Position numbers and translations under genes: made by a program
Assembly: GCF_030272615.1 (NCBI RefSeq)
Contig: NC_081415.1
Location: 372,351,009-372,415,008, forward strand
Reading direction: 5' to 3'
Source of the DNA: Cryptomeria japonica
Lineage: Eukaryota; Streptophyta; Pinopsida; Cupressales; Cupressaceae
DNA: 64,000 nt
The notes under the pieces: generated by a model
The model's database searches: none
Seen by the model: the letters and a program-made list of their open reading frames with translations, nothing else
What the model was told of the DNA's origin: nothing
Shown here: piece by piece, positions 45,836 to 57,371 of the stretch
How the letters are laid out: the number at the start of each line of letters is the position of its first letter
Numbering within the stretch: the stretch's first letter is position 1

Positions 45836-46990
45836 GTGGCATATTTTGGTGAGGGTGTCGGACCTTCCAATCGCAAAAATGTGAAAATAAGAACAAACCA
45901 AGGGTCTTATGGTGAAAACCACACTGTGGCGCTGTCTGACCCCAAAAAAGTAAAAAGAAAGGACGTATCTGAGGGTGAAAACCTCTTTGAGGCACCCGAA
46001 GATGGAAGGCTCGACATTCTCCCAGCATCATATGAGGAAAAGTCATCCATGTTGGTAGAGGAGACTATCAAAACAAACATTGGTACAGAAGAGGTTCCAC
46101 ACAACATATTCCTGGCTCAATCGTTGACAGAGTCAAAAAGGTCAAAATTCATAAGTTTCTTCAAAGAACGACAAATCAACTTTGCATGGTCATATGCTGA
46201 TATGCCTAGATTAGATCCGCATTTGGTAATGCATCATTTGACAGTTAAACCAGGGGCAAAACTAGTGAAACAGAAATTAAGAAAGATGCATCCACAGGTG
46301 GCATTACTAGTCAAAGTAGAACTTGAGAAATTATTGGATGTCGGATTCATACGCCCAATTGATTATCCTGAATGGATCTCCAACTTAGTGCCTGTCAGTA
46401 AACCAGATCACAACATCAGAATTTGTATAGATTTCAGAGACATCAACAAAGCTTGTCCAAAGGATGACTTCCCATTACCAAATATTGACTTGATTGTTGA
46501 TCTCACAGCAGGTCATGAAATGTTATCGTTGATGGATGGATTCTCTGGTTATAATCAAATAAGGATCGTGTCTGAGGATCAACACAAAACATCATTCACT
46601 TGTCCTTAGGGAACTTTCTGCTGGAATATCATGCCCTTCGGGCTAAAGAATGCAGGTGCTACATATCAAAGAGCCATGACTACTATCTTTCATGATCTCA
46701 TGCATGTAACCGTGGAAGATTATGTCGACGACCTCTTGGGCAAATCAATAGACAGAAATACACATTTGGACATACTTTCAATCGTCTTTGATCAGTTGGA
46801 AAAATACAAAGTAAGATTAAACCCCAAGAAATGTGTATTTGGAGTAACCTCCGGAAAGCTCCTAGGATTCATTGTATCCAAAAGAGGAATCAAAGCTGAT
46901 CCAGCAAAAGTCAAAGCCATCTTGGAGATGCAACCACCAAGAAATATCAGTCAACTTCGATCTTTACAAGGTAGACTCCAATCCATATGA
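45836..46990 (+). pseudogene. Tat-1 reverse transcriptase
   Basis: Motifs in order are ARLDPHLVMHHL-like PRLDPHLVMHHL, VELEKLLDVGFIRP, ICIDFRDINKACPKDDFPLP, MLSLMDGFSGYNQI, then TAG at 46607-46609 where a tryptophan is expected before GTFCW, MPFGLKNAGATYQRAM, and the active site YVDDLLGKS (the usual form is YVDDLLV). A TGA follows at 46988-46990, where RRFI is expected. It copies element RNA into DNA. Confidence 0.95.
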
Positions 46991-47626
46991 AGATTCATAG
47001 CGCAACTTGCAGATAAGTGTAATCCTTTTCAACACTTGCTACATAAAAACATCAAATTCAAATGGGATGATAACTGTCAACAGGCTTTCCAAACACTCAA
47101 AGATTATCTTTTGAATCCACCAGTTTTGATGCCACCAATTCCAGATTAGCCTCTGTTACTATACATATCAGCTACTCCAACAGCACTGGGGGCACTCTTA
47201 GCACAACAAATTGCTGAGGGCAAAGAAAAAGCAGTATACTATATCAGTCGCACATTGGTGGGATATGAGCTAAACTACACACCAATTGAGCGTGCATGTC
47301 TCACCATGGTCTTTGCTTTCCAAAAATTATGATATTACATGCTCACTCATAAGACTAAGCTGGTTGCAAGAATCGATCCGTTGAAATACCTTCTCAATAA
47401 AGCGACACTTACTGGGCGACTAGCCAAATGGGTAATGATCCTGAGTGAATTCAACATCGAGTATGTGGACAGAAAAGCAATAAAAGGACAAGCCATTGTA
47501 GATCAATTAGCAGATGCTCCCATGATAGATGATGTTCCTCTAAGTTTAGAATTTCCAGATGAATCCATTTTAACAATGTCACATGCAAAGCCATGGCAAC
47601 TGTACTTCGACGACTCATACACATAG
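46991..47626 (+). pseudogene. Tat-1 first RNase H domain
   Basis: Same register as RT: FKWDDNCQQAFQTLK, then TAG at 47147-47149, LLLYISATPTALGALLAQ with the first acidic block, YYISRTLVGYELNYTPIE, and TGA at 47330-47332 within a KL-YYML block. WVMILSEFNIEYVDRKAIKGQAIVDQLAD follows as connection to the second RNase H. Confidence 0.9.
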
Positions 47627-48240
47627 CATGGGGCAGGAGCTGGCATCCTCTTTATAACTCCTCAAGGGGATTCTATACCAAAATCATATCACTTATCATT
47701 TCCTTGCACTAACAATATAGCAGAATATGAGGCATTAACAACTGGATTACGGATTACAGTTCAGTGGAAGATCCAGGAACTTCGTGTTTTTGGGGACTCT
47801 CAACTTGTAATCCGTCAAACAACTGATGATTACCAAACAAAAGATGAAAAATTATTGCCTTACAAACAAATGGTGGATGACCTGAAACAACACTTCACAA
47901 AGATAGATTTTGAGCAGATACCAAGAGAGCAAAATCGAGCCGCAAATGCCATGGCCACAATTGCTTCACTGATCGATCTACCTCCAAATGAGATCCGCTA
48001 TGAGTTCTTGGTGGATAACCTTTTGGTTCCTTCATATGAAATCATTCCTACTGAGATGATATGTGTTGTCAGTCCCGAGTCCCAGTTATATGGTTCCATT
48101 TTCACATACCTTCGTGACAATACCCTACCTCCTGATCTATCAAATAACCAACGTCGCACTTTCATTCACCAATCTTCTCGATATGTCATTTTAGCTGATA
48201 TCCTGTACCGGCAAGGTCTAGATGGCACTCTTCTTAGATG
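47627..48240 (+). pseudogene. Tat-1 second, archaeal-type RNase H
   Basis: Same register: WQLYFDDSYT, TAG at 47624-47626, then HGAGAGILFITPQGD, NNIAEYEALTTGL, LRVFGDSQLVIRQ and QNRAANAMATIASL. The pair of RNase H domains is diagnostic of the Tat lineage. Confidence 0.9.
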
Positions 48241-49342
48241 TCTAGAAAGAGACGAAGCTCAGATTGCATTACGTGAAGTGCATGAAGGGATATGTGGTCC
48301 ACATGCTAGTGGTCCTACCTTAGCCAAAAAACTCATCAGGACTAGATATTATTGGCCCAATATGGAAAAAGACTCATATTAGTTTATCAAAAAATGTAAG
48401 CAATGTCAAATTCATGGAGACCTCATACATGCGCCAGCACAAGAACTTCAACCAATTGCGTCTCCTTGGCCCTTTTGTCAGTGGGGACTCGATCTCATAG
48501 GCAAGATTCACCCTCCCTCTTCCAATGGTCATAAATTCATTATCACTGCCACAGAGTATTTCACAAAATGGATTGAATTTGTACCTCTCACACAAGTCAT
48601 CGGAAAATAGATTGCTATGTTCATCCTCAACTATATCATTTGTCGATACGGTATTCCTGTTTCCATTATCACTGATAACGGGCATCCCTTCAAAAATCAG
48701 GATGTTCGTGAACTTTGTGACCGCTTCCATATTTCTCATCATTTCTCCACGCCATAGTATCCCCAAGGTACTGGTCAAGCTGAGGCATCTAATAAAACAA
48801 TCCTTAAAATCCTAAAAAAGACAGTCGACAATGCTGGCCGTAATTGGCATATCCAACTTAATCTTGCACTTTGGGCCTACCGCACAAGTGTCTGCACACA
48901 TACAGGAGCTACACCCTATTCACTTGTCTACGACGCTAAAGCCATCTTGCCTATTGAGGTCAAGCTACCCTCTTTACAAGTCTCTTTGCAAAACATTATC
49001 AGTGATGAAGACTATAGGGTCTCTCGCTTACAAGAACTGGAACTACTGGATGAACGAAGACAAACTGCTTTTAATCATCTCAAGGCTTATCAACAACGAA
49101 TGAGTCGCAGCTACAATCACAAGGTCAAGCCTCGCACATTTGAGGTAGGTGATTTGGTTCTCAGAGAAAACCCCAAAAATCAGCAAGATAGAGAGAAGAA
49201 AGGCAAGTTCGAACCAAACTAGCTTGGTCCTTACATCATTACAACAGCATATGGATCTGGTGCATATCAGCTCTCAACTACAGAAGGTGAACCTTTGGAG
49301 GATCTTATCAATAGCATGCACCTTCGCAGGTTCTACACATAG
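48241..49342 (+). pseudogene. Tat-1 integrase
   Basis: The HHCC zinc domain is visible as VHEG, GPHASG and CKQCQ. The catalytic D,D,E are in WGLDLIGKI, IITDNGHPF and GTGQAEASNK. TAG stops lie at 48380-48382, 48608-48610, 48755-48757 and 49220-49222. Comparison with the family suggests glutamine, glutamine, glutamine or tyrosine, and tryptophan originally. LRRFYT then stop at 49340-49342 is a natural C-terminus. The register holds without an indel from 45476 to here. Confidence 0.93.
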
Positions 49343-49365
49343 CTCTTCAGAGTATCCTAATTTCA

Positions 49366-49470
49366 AAAATACAAAAAAATCAAAAATTTCAAAAATACAA
49401 AAAAATCAAAAATTTCAAAAATACAAAAAAAACAAAAATACAAAAAAAATTATAAAACAAAAAAAATCGT
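49366..49470 (+). repeat. A-rich short tandem repeat after pol
   Basis: About three copies of a ~26 bp unit like TTTCAAAAATACAAAAAAAT plus CAAAAA, degenerating to A runs. It lies just after the pol stop. Confidence 0.8.
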
Positions 49471-51061
<1,591 letters not shown>

Positions 51062-53137
51062 TGTCATGATACAATGATGTCAAAAAATCATATGGCTACA
51101 ATCACCTGAAGGTGTCTACATCATCATACAAAAATGGTACAATACTAATACATAGGGAGCCCTCTACGGCTATGATGAGCTCCCTCCCTCGGAGCCGCCT
51201 GGCCTCGACGGAATCTGAGCCCCTGAAGGACCCACCCCAGGATCATTCCTCCTATCCCCTCTATCTGGTGGCGATGGAGGACCCATAACCCCACCACTAG
51301 ATGCCTGTCTCCTCCGACTCCCTCCCGTAGCTGTCGCTATCTGCAATGGTCTATGGAAGCTCCTCGCCCGCTAATCAGCTGGCACTGCACCATAATAGAG
51401 ATCCCGCCAGTAACCGATCTCCTCCCCTGCCTGCAGGACATAGGCATATCCAGCCCTTGTATTCTCTACCGCCTGCCTCCCAGCTCTCAGTGCTGTCTCA
51501 GCCTCTGTGTAGCGCTGAATAGCCTGATCCCACTCCCATTCAGTATCTCTGAGCCACCTCCTGAGCCTATCCCTCTCTCTCTCCAACTCTTGGATCTCAT
51601 CTGCCTATCCCTGGCAGATCTCCCTCAGCTCTGTCAGCTCATCCTCCTCTGCCTCAGCCCCCTGTGGCTCTGCATGTGGCTCCCCCTGTATGGGTGCCTG
51701 CCCCTGTGCCTATGCCTGTACTAGTGCCTGTACTGGTACCTGTCCCTGTATCTATCCCTGTACCTGGCCCTGTACCTGCACCTATCTGGGACCCTGTGTT
51801 GCTGGCACTTGTAGCGGTAATCCACCATGACCTCTCGCCACCCGAGCCTGCCTGTCCTCTCCACCCTCCCTCCATGGTGCCACCCTCCTCTCTCCAACTG
51901 CCCCCCTCCTCCTCTGTCGGCCTCTACCCCCATCATCTCCATCATCATCCCCATCCCCACCACCATCTCCATCTAGTAGCTCTCCGGGATCCATCAGGCG
52001 TGGGAATGGATGCTCGGCCCAGTATGCTATGTACTCAGCATCCATGCCAGCATCCTCAATATCTGGCCACATGTCCCAGGGTAGGGGCATCATCTCTACT
52101 AGCTTCATAACAGCCTAATCATATGATAGCAATGGCCCAAACTACGCCTGATCTCTGACAGTCCGTGCATACATGCCTGAACCCCGTGGCATCCGCTGGA
52201 TCCTGCCGAACTGCCTGCCCACCCTGTCCACTAGCTACCTCTCCAGCACATATCAGGTACCTACTCCAGAAGGTGTAGGGAAGCTCTACAACATTGTCCT
52301 CCCACTGCTCACATCCAAGGTATGGCCTCCATATGACCATATCAATGTCATCAATCACCCACCGCCAGTGCTCTAGCCTGCCAATCCGTGGCTGTGAGGT
52401 GATCATGTCGTACAAATGCACAAAACTATGTCCGTGACCTCTGCCTCTAAAATGTATCGGTCTTGTCACTGGCAAATGCTCATAGGCCCACACCTGTAAC
52501 AATGTGACCCCGCAGCCCAATCCCACTGACCCGTGGTACACAAACTGATGCAACTCATAATACAGGTGTGCCAGCACACACGGCCCCTAGGCATATCTGG
52601 TGTGTTGTGTCACCAGTGTCTCCGATCTCCTCCCTAGCCCACAGCCAAGCCCCGTGTCGCTCTATCAAGACACAAGAACCCACTGATCGCTCCTCCTATC
52701 ACTGTTGGTAGCGCCAATCCTGTAGCAGTCATGGTGTCCCAAGCCACATGTCCTGCCCTCATCTCCAGTCCTGGGTCCTGGAATACTCATCTCAGGGCCT
52801 CCCTGTCTCCATCTCGATCGTACGGGATTAGCTCCCCGTCGATCGGTATCCTCAAGATCCTGTATACATCCTCGAGGGTGACTGTCATCTCCCCCATCAG
52901 CAAATGAAACGTACATGTCTCAGAGTGCCACCTCTCCACCAGTGCAGTCAGCAGTCCCATGTTCGCCCGAAACTCAGGTACATACAGAATATGTCTAAGA
53001 CCCATAGCCTCAATTGTAGCTTGGTCCTCAAATGTCAGCTCAGGTCGTAACCTTTGAGTCGATGGGAATCTCTCCCGTGACTCCAACATAGGCAAATACT
53101 CCTACAGTAAAGCAAATCATTCATGTCAGTCATAGTG

Positions 53138-53415
53138 GCATTCACTGTTCATCACAAAATGCTACTTTTTATCTAAGTCCATATGGTACTCTATCCTAGT
53201 GACACTCACTGTTCATAACAAAGTGTTGCTTCTATCCTAGTGGTACTCCCTGTTCATCACAAAGTACTACGTGTTTGGCACTCCCTGTTCATCACAAAGT
53301 GCTGCTCACATTTGCACTCACTGTTCATCACAAAGTGCTACTCATATTTTAGTATTCACTATTCATCACAAAGTACTATATCTTGGTACTCACTGTTCAT
53401 CACAAAGTGCTTTGA
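53138..53415. repeat. ~40 bp minisatellite in the antisense intron
   Basis: Seven copies of CTCACTGTTCATCACAAAGT-like units followed by GCTAC and a variable spacer. Two ~125 bp imperfect duplicates containing CAACGTATGTTC lie just to the right (53430-53600). Confidence 0.9.
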
Positions 53416-53639
53416 TCTATCTTATCCTAGGGCCTATGCTTGAGTGAATCCTCTTGAGTAGTTTCTTAATTGGCAACGTATGTTCTATCACAGAATTGTC
53501 AATCCTAGCCCTATTTGCTATCCTAGTTTTCCTTAGAGGACCTGCTTGAGTGTATCCTCTCAGCAGCTTATCCAATCGACAACGTATGTTCATCATAGAA
53601 CTGCTGATTTGACCTAGAAGACACAAATTCACATTTTTG

Positions 53640-53915
53640 GACACAAACGCGCTTTCTTGACATAAACGCGCTTGAAGACTGCATAGACGCTCCTGTTTTA
53701 CATAGATGCGCTTGAAAGACACAGACATGCCTATGCTCTGCACAGACGCACCTGGGTGACACAGACGTGCCTTCTTGGCATAAACGTGCCTACAAATCAC
53801 AGACATGGCCGCATTTGACACAGATGCATTTTCCATCATAAACGCGCCTGGTGCAAACACAGACGCGCCTGGCGGGCATAGACGCGCCTGGCACCAACGC
53901 AGACGCGCCTGGATG
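53640..53915. repeat. ~20 bp minisatellite with core ACAGACGCGCCTGG
   Basis: About fourteen units of 18-21 bp, of the form ACAGACGCGCCTGG plus five to seven variable bases ending in C. The reverse complement of the core is GCGTCTGTG, the motif repeated in the Tat-1 sense leader. Confidence 0.92.
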
Positions 53916-54174
53916 CGTTTTCACATTTTTGGACCCTAACCTAAAGCACATTTATTGCCCTATCTACCATGCATTAATGACAACAATAAATGCATCAAAG
54001 TACGAGGCGGTTTTGCGGTACTTACCGGCTCTCCTACCTCTACTGGCCTCTGGAATTGACAAACGCGGTCAAATCTATGAACGAAGGCCATTGCTGCTAA
54101 CTGCTGCTGCTCTATTTTTGCTCTGCACTCTGCTCTCGTGGATGTGTAGATGACAATGAAGATGTATTTTCCCT

Positions 54175-54195
54175 CGTGGTCTATTTTATAAACTG
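54175..54195 (-). promoter_or_regulatory. TATA-like box of the antisense PMD gene
   Basis: In minus sense GGGCAGTTTATAAAATAGAC lies about 95 bp before the exon 1 ATG. The second PMD gene has GGGCTATATAAGGGG at a similar distance. Spacing and shared context support a separate antisense promoter. Confidence 0.6.
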
Positions 54196-54422
54196 CCCTA
54201 GTCCTAGCCCTCATCGCCCAAGTCAGTCTTCATTATCCCGTGACTCTGTCACTTTGTCTGGTCAGTCCATTCTATCCCATCTTTCTTATTGAGAGATTGT
54301 CTGCAATCTTTTCAGACATTTTCATCCAATCTCTCGAGGGGGCATATCATTCCCATCCTGGGGCAACTCTGTATCAGTTCATATTATCTTCTTTGAAACA
54401 ACGCGACAAGCCGCATTGTCTC

Positions 54423-54436
54423 AAAGAGGGGCAAAA
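54423..54436 (+). other. Tat-1 polypurine tract
   Basis: AAAGAGGGGCAAAA directly abuts the 3' LTR. Confidence 0.93.
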
Positions 54437-55206
54437 TGTAGACACCCAAAATTGTCTAGTCTAATTAAATAAATATTTTATTTATTTATTTAATTATCTA
54501 AGCTTAATTCTTCTATTAATTAAATAAATCTTTATTTATTTAATTAATTCATTTATCCTCTTCTAGCCTTATTTCTCATTTAAATAAATACATTTATTTA
54601 TTTAAATTATCCTTTTCCTAAATTAAATAAATATCTTATTTATTTAATTATCCCACTTCTTCCATTAATTAAATAAATTTTTATTTATTTAATTAATTCA
54701 TTAACCTTTTCTACCCATGATACATGTCATTCATCTCTTAATTCATACATTACCTACCCCTTTCATTATTTTATTATTTCTTTTACCTACCCTCTAATCA
54801 TAGCTGACCTCCTTTTACACCTCTCAATCTTATCCCTCCATTTCATATAGTGTCTTCTATATAAGGAGATGCTTCCTTCATTATCAAACCCTAATGAATC
54901 ATCTTAAGAACTTGACTACACTACGATCCTACTTGCAACCACATTCCGTTCTTTGTTGAGCTCTTGTGCACATAAAATCTGAGAGCAAATATATCAAGCA
55001 AGATCAATGGAGATAGGAAGAATGGATATTCAAACCCTATTGGACATGTGATGGTATAATCTTTGTGATTTCATTTGATTTGCATTGTCTTAGGTAATCT
55101 TCATATGTTATGGTGGATCTTTGTTGTTGTTAGGCTAGGGTTTTGTGGTTGAATTCATTTAGCCTTTCAATATCGTTATTATTGTTATCCATTTTCACCA
55201 TATACA
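54437..55206 (+). repeat. Tat-1 3' LTR
   Basis: Nearly identical to the 5' LTR. Differences seen by eye: about six substitutions, four of them C/T or G/A, plus indels of 4, 1 and 2 bases. Confidence 0.96.
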
Positions 55207-55211
55207 GTATC
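55207..55211. repeat. Target-site duplication of Tat-1, right copy (GTATC)
   Basis: Exact copy of 38820-38824. Confidence 0.95.
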
Positions 55212-56609
55212 AGGCCATTGGATCTCAAAAGATTTCAATGTATTCCAAACAAGTTGTTCCCTAAGCTTTCACAACTCGTATCAAAATTCCATGGGGAATA
55301 TGATGAATCAACAATTGATCACTTGGATGTATTTCATACTTTTGTAAAGGATTATGAGGTTTATGCAGAAGATTATGTGATAAAATTATTTGTCAGGACT
55401 TTGAAAGACAATGCAAGAGAAGCTTATGAATCACTCCCTACACAGAGCATCTCATCATGGAGGGAGTTGGAACAATGGTTCCCTGATATATTTTATGATG
55501 CAGGTGAAGAAGGAAGCATGTGCTATGAGGATGAGGAAGAAGATGACATTTTCTATGAGTGGGATGGAAATTATATTTATACTATAGAAGAAAAATCTTG
55601 CATTTCTCCTTTGGATACATTTATTGACATAGAAAAACAGGAAGGTGAATCTGCATCACAATTATTTATGAGGATGTAAAATATATACACAAAAATACCT
55701 TCAAACATCAAGCCCCCATTTTCAAGAAAAATGCATGAGTTGGGGATTTATCATGATCCTCAGGTAAGGCTTCTACTTGAGATTTTATATGAAGGCATGT
55801 TAGAGGAAGAATATGATGATAAAGAAGAAATTATGGATTTAAGTAGGGAAGAATCCATATGTGTAGGTACAGACATAAATAATAAAGAGGAAACATTCCT
55901 CAGTCTAGAAGAAATTTCATATTTGTTAGATAAAGAATATGAAAAAAATGTTCAGAAGAATGATCCAAATTTTTTTCAGAATAAACATACAAATGGATTA
56001 GGGCACATTCAGGATCTATTTGATGAAGAAAATAATGATTCCCAGGAAAATAATACATCAGGGGAATACACACACAGTGAGGAGTGCAATAGGAAATGTG
56101 TCCTTGAAAATCCTTTTGAAATTTTTTTAAATCCTCAATATCATGAAACTCCACATGAATGTGAGGAAATGACTTTTCGTGAATCATTTTTTAATCCCTC
56201 CCATGAAATTATTGACCATCCAAGAAGTGAAGGCAAAATGGATCTACATTCAGTATACAGACATGAAGAAACTTCAGCAAATAGCAATAATGAAGATATT
56301 GTTCCTATCAATGAGACATATAGCAATTATCAGGAGAGTACTTTCAATAAAGGTGTGCAGTATGATAATCTTTTGTGTAATGAATTAGAAAAAGGTTTTC
56401 AAGAAAATATGCATACATGTTCTGTGATTTCAATTCCATTGCTTAAAGGGGATATGGAAAATACATCCCTAAATAAGGTTCCAGAAATATCATATAGTAA
56501 AAGTATGGGTGAAAAGGAGGTGATACTTCTGCAAAATATTACTGAGAAGGATACATGTCCTGAATGCTTATGTGAAAAGGTAAAATATTATTTAACCATA
56601 AGGAAGTAG
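55212..56609 (+). pseudogene. LARD-like gag-like protein, main part
   Basis: Continues the frame opened at 38789. It encodes a retroviral-capsid-like region: SQLVSKFHGEYDESTIDHLDVF, then VIKLFVRTLKDNAREAYESL and ISSWRELEQWFPDIF, matching the gag helices that end in a W-x-x-L...F block. After an acidic stretch a TAA at 55677-55679 interrupts it. The same register reopens and runs to 56609 with an acidic, Asn-rich region (EEEYDDKEEIMDLSREE) and a CPECLCEK end. No zinc knuckle, protease or polymerase follows. The protein would package element RNA, with enzymes supplied by a relative. Whether the product was ever one protein or two is unclear. Confidence 0.75.
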
Positions 56610-57371
56610 AAAATATGTCTAAAGAAAACATGGAAGTTTTTTCAAATTTACATTATGATAAAATCATATGTGAAAAGAATTCTTATTTCTGCCACAATTC
56701 ACTATTTGAGAAATGTAAAATATGTTTCAAAAATGAGGATATGGTAAAAACAAACTACATGGAACATAATCCCAAAAGAACAAAAAGTTTAAAAAATTGT
56801 AACATAGGAGGCACAAATATTTGCAAGAAAAAGGAAAGGAAAAAAATTTACCAAGTATTTTTCCTCAAAAGAATGTTGCAGAATATAAAAATGGGAATTT
56901 TGAATGGTGTTTTGAAACTCACATGCAGATGAAATTCACATATGACAAAAGAGATTTCAAAATTTTTCAGCAAGAAAAGGAATGTAAGAATAAGGGTAAA
57001 ACACTATTGAAATATAATTTATTTCAATTCAAGTTGATACAAGAGGATGAAAGAGATTATGTGTATCACATAACAAGGAAGTTAATTAAATATATTGGAA
57101 AAATGTTTTATAGCAGGAAAAGGAACAATATATCAAGCACTGGGAGTGGTAAAAAAAATAGCGATGTCAGAAGGTGCATATTATTGCATGACCAAAACTA
57201 GGTATTTGACAAAGGAAAGGGAATATCGTCAATTTTTGGGGGGCCTCGGGCCACCCAATTTTAATTCAAAGGAGAACCTACAGAAGGGGTGCTATCTAAT
57301 GGTTCGCTTTTCCAGAGATAACTGAGATCTCTCTATGCTCATGGGGAGCATACGTCCCCAGAAAGAGCCAC
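56610..57371 (+). other. LARD-like internal 3' part with degenerate frames
   Basis: Overlapping short frames (56615-56932, 56821-57201, 57095-57325) give Lys/Asn-rich translations in different registers, probably remains of one longer frame broken by indels. No domain is recognised. The end lacks a clear polypurine tract: only GAAAGAGCCAC precedes the LTR, with a G-rich run further back near 57238. Confidence 0.45.

Larger units (their letters stand above)
51371..54091 (-). pseudogene. Antisense plant-mobile-domain (PMD) gene of Tat-1, two or more exons, decayed
   Basis: On the strand opposite gag-pol. Exon 1 (54026-54091) encodes 22 residues starting MAFVHRFDRVCQFQ and ends at a consensus donor CCG|GTAAGT. 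Intron 53102-54025 holds two minisatellites. Exon 2 starts after TGTAG at 53101 in phase 0: MLESRERFPSTQRL, then the PMD core (GLRHILYVPEFRANMGLLTALVE, HSETCTFHLLMGEMTVTLEDVYRIL), a TGA at 52787, a shift near 52650, then AYEHLPVTRP, WRWVIDDIDMVIWRPY and CEQWEDN. The tail is Asp/Gly-rich, Arg-rich and possibly coiled-coil (MERERDRLRRWLRDTEWEWD) and ends at 51371. PMD proteins such as Arabidopsis MAIN and MAIL1 act in silencing and development, and PMDs also occur in transposons. What this copy does is unknown. Confidence 0.8.

Noticed and set aside
51664-52110. Plus-strand Pro/Val/His-rich frame
   Set aside because: Shadow of the Gly/Asp/Arg-rich tail of the antisense PMD gene.
55143-55211. 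Start of the gag-like protein within the Tat-1 3' LTR
   Set aside because: The first residues come from Tat-1 LTR sequence. The original start is at 38789, on the other side of the insertion.
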